Shown here: one piece after another, positions 30,965 to 43,600 of the stretch | How positions within the stretch are numbered: the first letter of the stretch is position 1 | Layout of the letters: every line of letters begins with the position of its first letter | Made by a program: the position numbers and the translations under genes | Notes under the pieces: generated by a model | What the model was told of the DNA's origin: nothing | Seen by the model: only the letters and a program-made list of their open reading frames with translations | Databases searched by the model: none | Origin: Roridomyces roridus | Taxonomy: Eukaryota; Basidiomycota; Agaricomycetes; Agaricales; Mycenaceae | Assembly: GCA_029378245.1 (NCBI GenBank) | Contig: JARKIF010000001.1 | Coordinates: 1,736,001-1,800,000, forward strand | Direction: 5' to 3' | Length of the DNA: 64,000 bases

Positions 30965-33270
30965 TCATTGCTGCGCCAAAATCGATCGCCGCTGGGTGGG
31001 AGGATGTAATTCACGCTCCCGTTCAAACGACGGCGCGGTCGATGCAAGAGGGGAATGGGCGGAAGGCGACGGATTGCGCTCCGGGGCATAAGATGACTGC
31101 TCGGCCGACTGGACGGGTGGGTTGGATAAGGGCGAAGGGACGGAGTAGAAGGGCGCGCTAGCCTGATAATGGGCATGGCTATCCCCGGGCGAGTAGTGAA
31201 CAAAGTTCATATTCGATGCCGGCGGCGACGGCGAAGGGGTGGCATCGTCCAATCTCGGGTATGCATCACTGCCCGAGCCCGATCCTGTGGACGAAAAAGA
31301 CGCTTCGTCGTAGTTTCGTCGCATCGCAGGATAGGAGCCTGTGGAGGACGTCGCTGAAGGCGGCGTTGCCGACCCTCCTCTCTTGTCGACAACACCCTTT
31401 TCCTTACGCTTGCGCTGAGCTTGATTGCCTTCTTTCTTGGCACGGGAGCGGGCGTAGCGCAAACCGCAACTGGTCAAGTCGGTTCATCAGTGGGCGTATA
31501 CGCTAAAAAAAGGACGGGCTTACGCATTGCAAAGCTCCTTCTTGCCGCTGGGGCCCTTCCTCCATTCCGGACTCGTTGTCGCTTTGCAACTAGAGCACTT
31601 CAACACCCCTTGGGGGCGATTACCACCGCGGGCGCCAGGTTCCCGCCCCTCGCCAGGACTGACCCTCCGCTTCGGTGGCGGCACAGAATCGTTCGGCGAG
31701 CCATCCTCGTTGGAAGGAGGCCCGTATGCATACGCCGGAGACATGGGCCGTTGCTGGAACGCTGAGCCATTGGTGTTCGTTTCGATGTACGGAGGCGGCT
31801 GTGATTGCCACTGCGGACCCTGTGGCGGAGGAGGAAACGACCCAGAACGAAGGTTGCTGGTGGAAGAAGGCCAGTGGCCGCCATAAGTCCCCGTCGGTTG
31901 GTCGCTTTGGGCCCACCGAGGGGGAGAATAAGGGGCTGAGACAGACGGCGAGGACTGTGGCATATAGTTGCTGTACGACGGCGAGGGAGCAGCGGGCATG
32001 GGCTCGGGGTATGAGGAGCTCTGGTGGTCGTAATACGGAGTTTGGGCACTGTAGCTGGGGGTGTTGTAGGCGATCTGCTGCATGTTGGCTGGAGTGGTGG
32101 CGGTGTTGCGGGAAGGGGAGTTTACTTTATGACACGCAAAAATGACGGATCCTAGAAATATAAAGTGAGCACATGCCCCTAAACTTTTGGAGTGAGTACG
32201 GACCATGAGGAATGAATATGCTCTCGACCTCGCCCGGGACTGCAGGCATGGTCTGCAATGCCTTGTACCTGCGGGTGCAACTCGTCTTTGCCTCGTTGCT
32301 GGTGGGTGCACCCGGTCCGATCTGGACGTCTTCGGCCAGTTTCGCAAAGTCCCTGCCGGTGGGACCCTGCCCCTGATCCGGAGGCCAGCTCATGAGCAAG
32401 GAGCGATTTTGCTCGTTGGACAGAATCTGGAACACCCTCGTGTTCGTGCCGGTAGTCTGAGGTGCGCATACGACCAGGCGGCGGAAGAGCAGTTCGACCT
32501 GTTCGCGTTCCATGACCGGGGTGCCACACCAATTTGTCCACCCAGTTTTGTGCTTCTGGTCATTGTCGTCGGGGGAAAGGTCGACAATGGCATGGATGAA
32601 GCAGAGGACGACGCCTTCTGCAGCCCAATTGATAACAATGTCGACTGACATGTAGTTGGCATCGAGACCGACTTTGTCTGAGCCTTCCCAAGACAAGGCA
32701 GGCCCTTGGAATCCGAGCTCACGACGGACGCGAGAGAGACGAGAGAATCGAACACTGAAAAATGAAATAAGAAAGAGAGACTGGTTGGTGAATAGAGGGA
32801 CTTGCCGGGTGACGCTTCCATGCAGTGTTCTGCTCTCGAGAACGCTGCCAAGATCCTGCTGCGCGGAAGCTTGCTCGTCGGGATGGACGAAAGTGATGAG
32901 GGACTTTCCGAGGAGTTCTTGGGACTCTGTTTCAAGATGGTGGGCAAGGACGGGGTCGAGGTAGATGAACTGAAGGTTCGCAGAGAGAAGAGACCAATCT
33001 GAAAAGACAAGATCAGCATGAGCATACGATTATGATCGACAAGATCGTCAAATACGCGACCAATTTCGTGACTGGGTCTTCGCGCGAAGTGCAACGACAC
33101 AATGGCGGCGCATTCAAGTGCCGAAGCATATGAACGATGTCGCGAGGGAGGTCCGAGGCTATAACGAGACGAGACTCACAACAACGCGTCTGGCCGACGG
33201 CGGGCAATCTGTTCTCTTGTGGGGCGGGGGCGGGGGCGGAATAGTACTGAAGGGGAGGAGGAGGAGACAT
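30965..33270 (-). CDS. PAS-domain plus GATA zinc-finger transcription factor
   Basis: The C-terminal part is clear: a GATA finger C-x2-C-x18-C-x2-C (CSSCKATTSPEWRKGPSGKK then ELCNACGLRYARSRAKK), the class found in WC-2-type factors, followed by a Ser/Pro-rich tail. The N-terminal part contains a PAS-like region: FVHPDEQASAQQDLGSVLES after SANLQFIYLDPVLAHHLE, then INWAAEGVVLCFIHAIVDLS, TGWTNWCGTPVMEREQVELL and QILSNEQNRSLLMSWPPD. A Tyr/Pro/Ser-rich linker lies between. The first exons are uncertain. An ATG at 33270 (MSPPPPLQYYSAPAP) is the best candidate but its joining to the ECAAIVSLHFARRPSHEIGR block is not resolved. Light or nutrient sensing is possible; no chromophore site is claimed. Confidence 0.75.
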
Positions 33271-33528
33271 CTCAGGACCAAGAAGATGAAAGTGGAAACA
33301 GAGGTGTGTAACAGGGGCGTGCACAATGGACTGGACACAATAGAGCGAATGGCCGTCCACGTCGACACGCACAGCGAACTCGAGTGGGTAGAGAAACGTC
33401 GACGGTGGCCTGCTCCTGCTCGATATTTCCTTCCCGCCCGACACGATCGTCGGCGAAGCGAGATCGCGTTGGTATCCGATTTGGCACGAGTCCGGTCAGG
33501 TCAACCAAACAATAGACTCTCTCTCGTT

Positions 33529-34413
33529 ATGGCTCTAAAAAATATCTGGATAGCAGCTGGCGATGGCGACCTCGACCGCGTTCGCGTGAGTGCCTCTGAC
33601 CGCCTCAGCCATCTCGTCACGTCCAGCCCAGCATCTCGTCGAGCAAGAGTGCAAGTTGTCAGCGTCTCCATCGCCCTGCACCAAGACTCAACTGACCCTT
33701 AGCCGTGTCACCAAATGCCCCCGATGAATTCACATACACTCCCATGTAAGTACGCCAAATCCCCAGATCCTCGATTCCAGGCTCAGAGCCCGCAGGCATG
33801 CTGCCGCTAGCTACGGGCAAATACACGTTCTCGAGTTGCTCATCTCGCGAGGTGCCTAGTCCATCAGTCTATCACTGTTCATCATCGATTCAAGCGAGCT
33901 GCAGGTGGGGACGTGAACGTGCAAGATGAAGACGGCGATACGCCGATATACACCGTCGAAAATGTCGAAACGGCGCGGTTTCTTGTCGAACACGGTGCGA
34001 CATTGGAAAGGCAAAACTCCGAGGGTGTCTCGGTACTTATACTTTGCGCCTAGCTTCTGGCATTGCCCTAATAACCTTGACAGCCAATAGACCACCTCCG
34101 AGAAGAGTTTAGTGAGGTGGCCAACTATCTGCAGTCCGTTCTTTCGCCTGCCTCGGCCACGACGATGCAAGTCACGCAGGAGCCATCGCAGCAACAACAA
34201 GACGTGGCATTGGAGCAGCTCACGTCTTCGCTCATGGCCTCTGTGGAGGAGATTATGCAGCGCGCCGAGGCCGAGGGAAGAGACCCGGATGAGGAGCTGC
34301 GGGCAGTGGTGAGCAGGACGGTGCTGGAGGGGGTCGTAACAGGCTACGCGATGGCGGAGGCAGAGCCCGACGAAACGAGTGAAGCGCCGACAAAGAAGGC
34401 GAGGGTGGAATAA
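33529..34413 (+). CDS. Ankyrin-repeat protein, yeast YCR051W-like
   Basis: The start ATG at 33529 gives MALKNIWIAAGDGDLDRVR. Spliced exons then give SPNAPDEFTYTPMHAAASYG, GDVNVQDEDGDTPIYTVENV, TARFLVEHGATLERQNSEG and SPIDHLREEFSEVANYLQ. That is three to four ankyrin repeats at the N-terminus, followed by a helical tail (LEQLTSSLMASVEEIMQRAE) and a basic end KKARVE. The order and the short length (about 210 residues) match the small fungal ankyrin proteins related to S. cerevisiae YCR051W, whose function is not established. Introns lie near 33586, 33690-33745, 33797-33850 and 34030-34083; the exact edges are approximate. It is divergent from the GATA gene, with 258 bp between starts. Confidence 0.8.
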
Positions 34414-34517
34414 AAATTATTTCTCGCGTAGATCTGCCCAAATCTGAATGAGAAGCTGTCAAAAGCTATGCCAGAATGTACGGCTGTGTACGCGTCGGGC
34501 GTCTTTCTCCATCCGCC

Positions 34518-37400
34518 ATGTCCTACAACGGGGCAGCATCCATTGCGACCCTACTGACCCTCGCCGACATACACAACGCTGCCAATGAGCAACCTCGCAC
34601 AGATCCGGGGACCACCGTGCTTGCCCTCTCCAGCCAGGCCCGCTCCAAAGGCTATGATTTCGTCTGCATCCCACTCACCACCGACAACTGGAAAAAACGG
34701 TGGACAGAGATGTGTCTGTTGCCTGCAGGGACGGATCCGGAAGCCAATGTCGCTGCAGAACGTCTTGCAGAGGCTTGGAGAGCAAGGCCGGCATTCTTGC
34801 GAGACGAGGTCACAATCACCAAACTCGGTGCGTCTTGTGAACCTCGACCATTTACCCAGTACTGACAGGGAACTCAGAGGAAGCTGAAGGGGTCTCCGTT
34901 CTTGTTTCAGAATGGCTCGAACTCGATGCGGCTGACGACTGGGTCAGACACGACGCTGAAATTGCCCTTCAGCAAGAACTTGCATACGCGTCCTACCTCA
35001 ATATTCAGTCTGCCATCCTGCCTCCTCCGCGCAATCGCGAGCATGTCTCTTCCTACGCACGCACAGTCAACGCGTGCTTGAAAAGCTCCCCATACATGCA
35101 CTTCTCCATCCGACTTCCAATCTACAACCCCTCGGTGTTGGACACCCAGCGCTCTCCGTTGGCTTCTCCGGGATCCTCTCATTCGCCTCAACTACCCTCT
35201 ACGCCCCGCCTCGTTGTATCAGCCGACAAGGGTTCAGAAGCATCTTCGAGCGACCTCGACGGCACCTGGGAGATGTGGGACGTCATACGTTCTATATGTG
35301 ACTACAGTACGCGTTTGAGCCTCAGTGAGTTTCGTCTGTCATGATTGGGTCCCGCCTAAATCGACCTAGGTCTGGATCTTACCCCCCCGCTGCCCATCGA
35401 TTCTGGCTTTCTATCTAAATGGAGAGCAGAGCCAATTAAATATCTATTCCTTCCCGCTTCGAGCTTCATCGCGAACACGAAAGGATACCCCGTTCTCCCG
35501 AAAGCCACACAATCTTTCATCCGTGAAAGCATGTCGGCAAGCATTCGCCTGATACTGGGCATTCAGAGACTGACGACATCAGGACTTACTTAGCATCGTC
35601 CAGTCATCCTCTTGTCTGGCGCGAATTCGGGGATGCATAGCCGGGGAGGCGAGCTGGCGTATTCTCAGTATTTGCGTCATCTTGAAAAGACGAGTCCGGT
35701 CGTCCAAGCTGCAAACACATCGGGAACGGTGGAGCACTTTGCCCAGGGCTACCAAGACTACCTCCAGGCTCCACTGCAGGTTGGTGTTTCAGCTTGTCAT
35801 AAATGTATAGCCCTCATGGCTTTGACCAGCCACTCATGGACAACTTGCAAAGTGTGACCTATCATACTTTCGAACAAGATCCCGTGAAATACCACAACTA
35901 CGAGGAGGTTTGTCCGAACTGTCTCTTTTATGTCTCCCGGTTGACACCTTTTTAGGCGATATTTCACGCACTGATGGACTGGCCTGGTGAAGGAAAGATG
36001 TGAGATGTCTCTTTTTGACAGATTGATTCTCAAACTTTTTCAGCATTCTTTGCGTGGCCGGCGCCGGACGTGGTCCCATAGTCGCTCGAGCGCTCCGAGC
36101 AATCGAACGGTCTCGTAGGGATGCCCATGTCTACGCGGTTGAAAAGAACCCGAATGCATACGTCACGTGTGTTACCTCTTCCTCGTTGTTCGTCCAACTT
36201 ACCGTTATCTAGACTACAAGCCAGGAAGGAGACTGAATGGGGGACCGAAGTCACCCTGCTCTTTGGCGATATGCGGTTCATTGACATCCCAGAGAAAGCC
36301 GATATCCTCATCAGCGAGCTTCTTGGCTCTTTTGGGGACAATGAACTGAGTCCAGAATGTCTGGATGGAGCCATGCGGTTTTTGAAGCGTAAGTATACCC
36401 TCATCTGGCTGGACCTTGTCTCATTTCCGGTCAGCCGACGGAATCTCTATTCCGTCTTCATACACGGCGCACCTTGCCCCTCTATCGTCTTCAAAGTTGT
36501 ACAATGAAGCTAGAGCGGGAAAAGATGAGAAGAGCATGGAGACGCCATATGTTGTAATGTTCCAGGCAGTCAACATTCTCAGCGGCGACGGCAGCGGAAC
36601 CAATGGGCGATGTGGACCCCAGATTCAGGAGTGTTGGGAGTTTGAGCATCCGCGCAGGGATGCTGTAGTGGACGAGCGCGGTACGGTTTTTTTTCGTCTG
36701 GTAATGGTCGCCTATTGAGCTCTTTTTGCCAGGTCTTCCACTGACTAACAGCCACAATGCCCGCTCCGCTACGCTGGATTTCTATATCCCGCATGCGGGT
36801 GTGCTTCAGTGAGCTTGATTGAAAATGTTCTGTTATCTTTCCTCATGCTCTGCTCAGCGGTTTGGCCGGATATTTTGAAGCTGTGCTTTATGGCAATATT
36901 GGTCTCAGTATCCATCCTCATCGCAAGGATAGAATCTCGAAAGACATGCTCAGCTGGTTCCCGCTCTTTTTCCCGCTCAAGGTCGGTGCCAACTTGGAAG
37001 TGCTCTGCTGTTTCTCACTTGCTATCAGGAGCCGTTGTACCTCCCCAGCAACTCGGAACTCCGAGTATCTATCTGGCGGTTGACGAACGAGCGTCAAGTA
37101 TGGTATGAATGGCACGCCGAAGCCTTCATGAACGTTATGAGTGCGGTTCTGCCTGCCTCGGATGATATGCTGGCGTCGCCGCGCTCTCCCTCGTTTACTG
37201 CGAATGGCCACATTGGCTCGCCGTTGTTCGCCGCAGCGTCGCCCAGGAACACGCCGAGCCCACTTCTGGATGCGAGCGATTTACCGTTTGATAGAAAAAC
37301 GTCAATCTCGCGTGTGCGCGAGCCAGAGTCGGCAATTGTTAAAATTGGGCATACAAGTCTGCATAATCCTGGTGGAAAATCGTCGTGGATCGGTCTTTGA
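34518..37400 (+). CDS. Protein arginine methyltransferase 5 (Skb1/Hsl7 type)
   Basis: A type II enzyme making symmetric dimethylarginine on histones and Sm proteins. The N-terminal TIM-barrel region has KGYDFVCIPLTTDNWKKRW, SEWLELDAADDWVRHDAE and KYLFLPASSFIANTKGYPVL. The Rossmann SAM site reads CVAGAGRGPIVARAL with ARKETEWGTEVTLLFGDMRF. The double-E loop is SELLGSFGDNELSPECLDGA, as in PRMT5. The beta-barrel part has HAGVLHGLAGYFEAVLYG and RVSIWRLTNERQVWYEWHAE. After the catalytic region there is a Ser/Pro-rich extension that ends NPGGKSSWIGL. An upstream in-frame ATG at 34476 exists; 34518 (MSYNGAASIATLL) is preferred. About ten introns interrupt it. It starts about 100 bp after the ankyrin gene. 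Confidence 0.9.
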
Positions 37401-37624
37401 GCTGTTGGCATTGCTGTATCTTATTTACAAGTTTTGATTGATTCAATCATCGGACTGTTGATTGGACCCACATGCCACCTATCGCCGACATCCAAGGCAG
37501 CTCTCCCGGTCGGATCCGGGTGGCCTAGCCTCGTGGCGGCAAATTCTTTATCGTTCCGCGGACACCTGACTCTGTTTTCTGTTTTCCGTTTCGACCAAAG
37601 AAAAAAAGCCGCCTCGCCGTCGCC

Positions 37625-40600
37625 ATGTCCGCCATCGAAGCGGAGGTGAATGCGAACATCATGGAGGCCGAACCCGTCGAGGTCCCCGTCCCTTCGGAAG
37701 TGGATGCGCTGGACGTGAAGGAGTTCATGAAAGAGACTACTCATACTGACAGCACACTGCCCGACAGCCACGACGCGTCGGCAGTAGCTAGCGCCACCGA
37801 AGAAGGTGCTGGACAGGTGCGTCGTGCCACTTTTGTGCAAGATTTTTCTTTGCTGAGCCACTCTAGGTTGCGGATAACGCGGTCGAAGAAATCGCTAACG
37901 ACGACGTGGGCTCTTCTACGTTTTCTCAAAATGCATACATCCTTCTGAGGCTTTCACAATAGACGAACATACTTACGCCTGCTCACTCCGAAGGCACCAA
38001 GGTCAACGTGCGCCGCTTTTTTTCATTCTCGGTTCAAGTCTGACAAGAAAAAATTGAACAGGGAGACGCGGTGCCAGCGATCGAAACTGAGGCTGCCAGT
38101 GACACGATGCAAGACGCGTCGGCCATTCCGGAAACACCCATCATAGTCACACCTCAGGATCCCGCCACTTCTGTCGCGGAACCCGAACACGCCACAGAAC
38201 AAGTCGAACAGATCGAGCGTCCGCCGTCTCCTTGGACGCCTTCTTACAGTGTCACGACGCAAGGTTTGGGAACGCCAACCTCCGAGGTGCCGCCTCCCGT
38301 CGCCCCCGAGACTACCCTAGATGCTACTCCCGCGACCGAGGAAGACGCCGCCGAAGAACTTGCCACTCCCGCCGAGACGGCCGAGCTACTGGCAGAGGTG
38401 TCAGACCAGAGCGATGTCATTCCTGATATCAAGGTGGAGGATATCTCCGAGACCACCGTCCCACCTGTGTCCGAGGGGGAGGTGGAAACCACCGACTCTG
38501 CTCCTGTTGTCGTGGAGCCTGAGCCGGAGGTTGCGCAGGACGCTTCTTCGTCTCCCGCGTCCGCAACCGAAGAAGTCGGCGTTGAAGAAACCACGGGTGC
38601 CGAGGTCGAGGCTTTACTTCAAGATACCAAGGTGGATGAGCCAGAGGTGCCGTCTGTCGCCGAGGTAGCCGCTGTCGAGGATGTACGCGGAGTCGCCCCC
38701 GAGGAGACCGCCCCCGAAGCCGTTCAGGCTGAGGTAGAAACCACCGACTCTGCTCCTGTTGTCGTGGAGCCTGAGCCAGAGGCTGCTGCTCCTGCTCCCG
38801 TATCTTCAGCTGAAGAGGCTGTCGTTGAAGAAACCTCAGGTGCCGAGGTCGAGGCTTTGCTCCAAGATACCAATGCAGATGAGCCAGAGGTGCCGTCTGT
38901 CGCCGAGGTGGCCGCCGATGTCGAGGATGTACGCGAAGTCACCCCCGAGGAGACCTCCACCGAAGCCGTTCTAGCTGAGGTAGAAACTACCGATTCTACT
39001 CCTGTTGTCGTGGAGCCTGAGCCAGAGGCTGCTGCTGCGGCTCCCGTATCTTCAGCTGAAGAGGCTGTCATTGAAGAAACCGCAGCTGCCGAGGGTGAGG
39101 TTCTGATCCAAGACACCATGGCGGATGAGCCGTCTGTCGCCGAGGTAGCCACTGTCGATGATGTACACAAAGTCACCCCCGAGGAGACCTCCACCGAAGC
39201 CGTTCTAGCCGAGGTAGAAACCATCGATGCTGCTCCTGGTTTCGTGGAGCCGGAGGTTGTTTCTAACCCTTCCGCGGTGGACGAAGTCGTCGTTGAAGAA
39301 ACCACAACTCCCAGCGTCGGTGCCGAGGTAGAGGCTCTGATCCAAGACACCGAAGCGGATGAAATGGAGGTGCCGCCTGCCGCCGATCTCGTCGAGGATG
39401 TCCCCGAAGCCATCCCGGCGGCTGATGTTGTCACGGAAGACATTCCTGTTGCGGATGAGACCGCAGCCCAGGAGGATGCCGTCGTGGAAGATTCGTCTGC
39501 AACTGCCGTCCCTGAGGATCAAGTGACGACCACCGAGGCCGCCCCGGTTGAGCCAGCAACCATTCCTACCACCGAGGATGTCACACCAGAGGACCCCGTC
39601 TCTGCAGTCGAAGAAGCCGTCGTTCAAGAAGCTCTGCCTCCCAGCGTAGAAGCCGAGGTGGCGGCGGAAGAAACCAAGGCAGATGTGACCACCGACACTC
39701 TATCCGTCCGTCACGTAGCAGAAGACTCGACGGCGACGGCGGTCGCTGAAGAAGAACTGGTGAAACCCGAACTTCATCTGAACGACACGGCTGTTGAAGA
39801 AATTTTGGACGTCGCGGCTCCAGAAATCGTTTCGGTGGCGGAGAACCCAGCTTTCGAAGATGAATCTACAGAGGAGCCACTGCGGACTGATGTGGTATGT
39901 CACCGTTCTCGACGCCTTATACCCGATTGATAGATTACTCTCCAGCTTTCTACCGCTCACGAGGGAGAAGTCGAGCGTCCAAAGTCGCCCTGGACTCCTT
40001 CGTACAGTGTTACGACTCAAGGTCCTGGGATACCCACCGTGGATGAGCTAGAGGCTGCCGATCTGCCTGTCTTACCGCCGCCCGTTGAGGTCATGGCGCC
40101 CGCCCCGAGTGAAGAGGATCCCGTCTCCGATGGAACAGATCTTTCCGCCTTTGTCGTCGCCGAGGCGGAGCCTGAAGCTGTTTCCAGCCCCGATATCCAA
40201 GTGGAGATACCCGCCGATACTGTACGTTTTTCGCAGGCTCTGCTTTTCTACTGATCAATTGGTTTCCTTGTAGTTATCTGCCACCCGTGAAGAGGAGATG
40301 GAACGCCCGAAATCGCCTTGGACTCCCTCCTATAGCGTTACCACTCAAGGTCCTGAGATACCAAGCTCAGAGGAGTTGGAGACTGCCGACCTCCCCGTCT
40401 TGTCGCCTCCCACTACCAGCGAAGATGTTGTCCCTGTTGCGGAGGAGACGCAGGACGAGACTACCGAGTCAGAAGTGTTTCAGGAGCCGCATGTTGCGCC
40501 CATTCCTGTTCCAGAAGTCTCCGAGGAGAGCGCGCAGGCTTTCGTTGCTGACGCCGAGACGCCGCTGGCGGAGGAGATTGCAGTCGAGACCACAGAAGTT

Positions 40601-43600
40601 GAAGCCTTCGAAGATGTTGTTCCTGAAGTAGTCGAGACCGCAGGAGTTGAATGGGTGGAAGATGAAGTTGTTGAAGTTGCTGAACCGGCAGAAACTCAGC
40701 CTCTTCAGGTGCGTTATCACTCGGGTGCACGCGCCAGAACTTATCGTTTTCTAGCTTTCAATCCCTCAAGAGCCGGAGATCGATCGCCCCAAATCGCCTT
40801 GGACTCCCTCCTATAGCGTCACCACTCAAGGTCCCGAGATACCAAGCTCAGAGGAGTTGGAAGCTGCCAACCTCCCCGTCTTGTCGCCTCCCACTACCGA
40901 AGATATTGTCCCTGTTGCGGACGAGGAGACGCAGGACGAGACTACCGAGTCTGAAGTGCTTCAGGAGCCGGATGTTGCGCCCATTCCTGTTCCAGAAGTC
41001 TCCGAGGAGAGCGCGCAGGCTTCCGTTGCTGACGCCGAGACGCCGCTGGCGGATGATATTGTCACAGTCGAGACCACCGGGGTGGAAGCCTCCGAAGATG
41101 TTGTTGAAGCAGTCGAGACCGCAGGAACTGAAGCCGCGGAAGATGACGTTGATGAAGTTGCTGAACCGGCAGAAACTCAGCCTCTTCAGGTGCGTTATCA
41201 CTCATATCCACGCGCCAGAATTAATCGTTTTCTAGCTTTCAATCCCCCAAGAGCCGGAGATCGATCGCCCCAAATCGCCTTGGACTCCTTCGTATACCGT
41301 GACGACTCAAGGCCCCGGGATACCGAGCGCGGAGGAGTTGGAAGCTGCCGACCTCCCAGTTCTGTCACCTACGGAAGATCTTACTGAGGAAGTAGCGCAG
41401 GACGTGTCTCTTGTTCCCACCGAATCAGAGCCGGTCCAAGAACCAGAGTCTGTCGAAAGCGAGCATATTCCTGCCGCTGAAGCCGAGGCTTCGCTCACGG
41501 AGGTGGCCGCGGGGGAGACTGCCGGGGCCGACGAAACCATTGCTGAAACTGCGGACAATGTGTGTTAAACCACGCTTGAACGAACACCAACTGATTGTAC
41601 TACAGCTGTCTATCCCTCAAGAGCAGGAGATTGATCGTCCCAAATCGCCTTGGACTCCTTCGTATAGTGTTACGACTCAGGGCCCCGGAATACCCACCTC
41701 GGAAGAGTTGGAGGCTGCCGATCTACCCGTCTTGCCCCCTCCCGCCGGAGAGAGTAGCGAAGATGCCATCACTACCGCCGACAGCGCAACACAAGAGGAC
41801 GCCGTCGCAGAGGTCGAGTCGGACGCTGTGCAGCAAGAAGACCTTGTTACCGCCGCCGAGGAGGTTTCGGTCGTTGAGGAAGCGCAGATCGCTCAAGAAT
41901 CTGTACCTGACGTTGCTGATGCTGTCACTGACGATGCTCCTGGAGTATCTCAAGAGACGGCAGCGAGCGAAGGAGTTGCTGATGAAGAGACAAGCATCGC
42001 TGCTGAAGCCGTGCTGGATGATGCCGACGTCACTGCGGATCAAGTCCCTGCAGCGCCAGTGGAGGATGCTGCCGCGGACATACAGACGACGGCAGTTGAC
42101 GAAGTATCCGAAGTCTCGACATCCGTTACTGCCGAAGCCGTTCCGGAAGATGCCGATATTACTACTGATCAAGTCCGTGAAGTACCAGCGGACTCCGTAG
42201 AGGATGCCGACGTTCAACCAATCGCTGTGGATGATGCAGTCGACGAGGTCTCTGCATCCGTTGCTGCCGACGAGACCAACATCGTTGGCGAAACCGTCCC
42301 GGAAGATGCCGACATCGCTGCTGATCAAGTCCCTGAAGTACCGGTGGACTCCGCAGAGGATGCCGAAGTTCAACCCGTCGCTGTGGATGCTGTAGTTGAT
42401 GAGGTCTCGGCATCCGTTGCTACTGACGAGACCGACATCATTGCTGATCAAGTCTCTGAAGCACCAGTGGAGGATGCTGCCTCGGAACCGGTGGCTGCAG
42501 ATACCACAGTTGACGAAGTCTTGGCATCCGTTGCTGTCGACGAAACTAACGTCGCTGCCGAAGCCATGCCGGAAGATGCCGATATCACTGTTGATCAAGT
42601 CTTTGAAATACCAGTTGCCGCGGATGTGGTCGAAGAAATCTCGACACCCGTTGCTGCTGACGAGGTTGAAGCCTTGACATCCGTTGAGGTGGAGACGCCA
42701 GAATATGCCCCCGAAGAACTCACCGACGAGGTACGTCGTTTATATCCTCTACCGACTATTTCTGACCAATTGTGATTCAGTCATTGGCCGTTCCCGCAGG
42801 GGAGATTGAGCGTCCCAAGTCACCCTGGACTCCCTCGTACAGTGTCACAACTCAAGGACCAGGAATACCCACGGCCGAGGAGTTGGAGGTTGCCGACTTG
42901 CCCGTTTTACCACCTCCAGTTCAGATAATCGCTGACACCTCTGAGCCTGAGCCAACTGTCACCGTGACATCCGTCGACGCCGAGACGGCACCCTCCTCTG
43001 ATCCTCCTCGCCCATGGACCCCATCGTATTCCGTGGTGGTTCAAGGAAGTCCGCTTTCAACTCCTGTCGATTTGGTCCCTCAAGAGCCTGTTAGCGAGGC
43101 GGTCAGTATCGACGGCGAGGTATCGGAGGCTGAGCCCAGCTCTTCACCTGTGGCTTCGCTGATCGAATCTGGAGTCATTGTTGATCCTGCAACCCTCCAA
43201 GATCCCGACGTTGAGAACGATTCTCCGGATCCTGGTAGCGAAGCCGTTGTCGCGGCTTTGATCGAGTCTGGCGTCCTTGGTGATGTTCCCCAGGTTTGTC
43301 ATTTTATCTTTCCCTGTGTTGTGCTCAACCATTCTCAGGAGCAAATCGCGGAGACGACTGAGAAAATGCTTGATGATGCTGTTACCGAATCAGCAGCGAC
43401 CGAGGTCGACGTTGAGGTGGCTACTGAGGAGCCGCTTGTTGACACCGTTCCCGAACCTTCTGGGGGTGCGACCGAAGTCGTCATCCCGGAAGCGACATCT
43501 GCTCAGGAGGCTTCGACTCTTGAGGAGATTGCCGCCAGCGAAGACTCTGTCACCCAAGATATTGTTGAGCCGGAGAGCTCTGAATCCACCACCCTCGAGG

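Noticed and set aside
30965..33270. Calling the GATA gene white collar-2 outright
   Set aside because: The finger class fits, but the PAS region and middle block do not resemble Neurospora WC-2 closely enough to give the name.
38244..39443. Long antisense Ser/Thr-rich frames opposite the giant gene
   Set aside because: These are shadows of a Glu/Val/Ala-rich coding sequence; the sense strand has the introns, the conserved module and the CaaX end.
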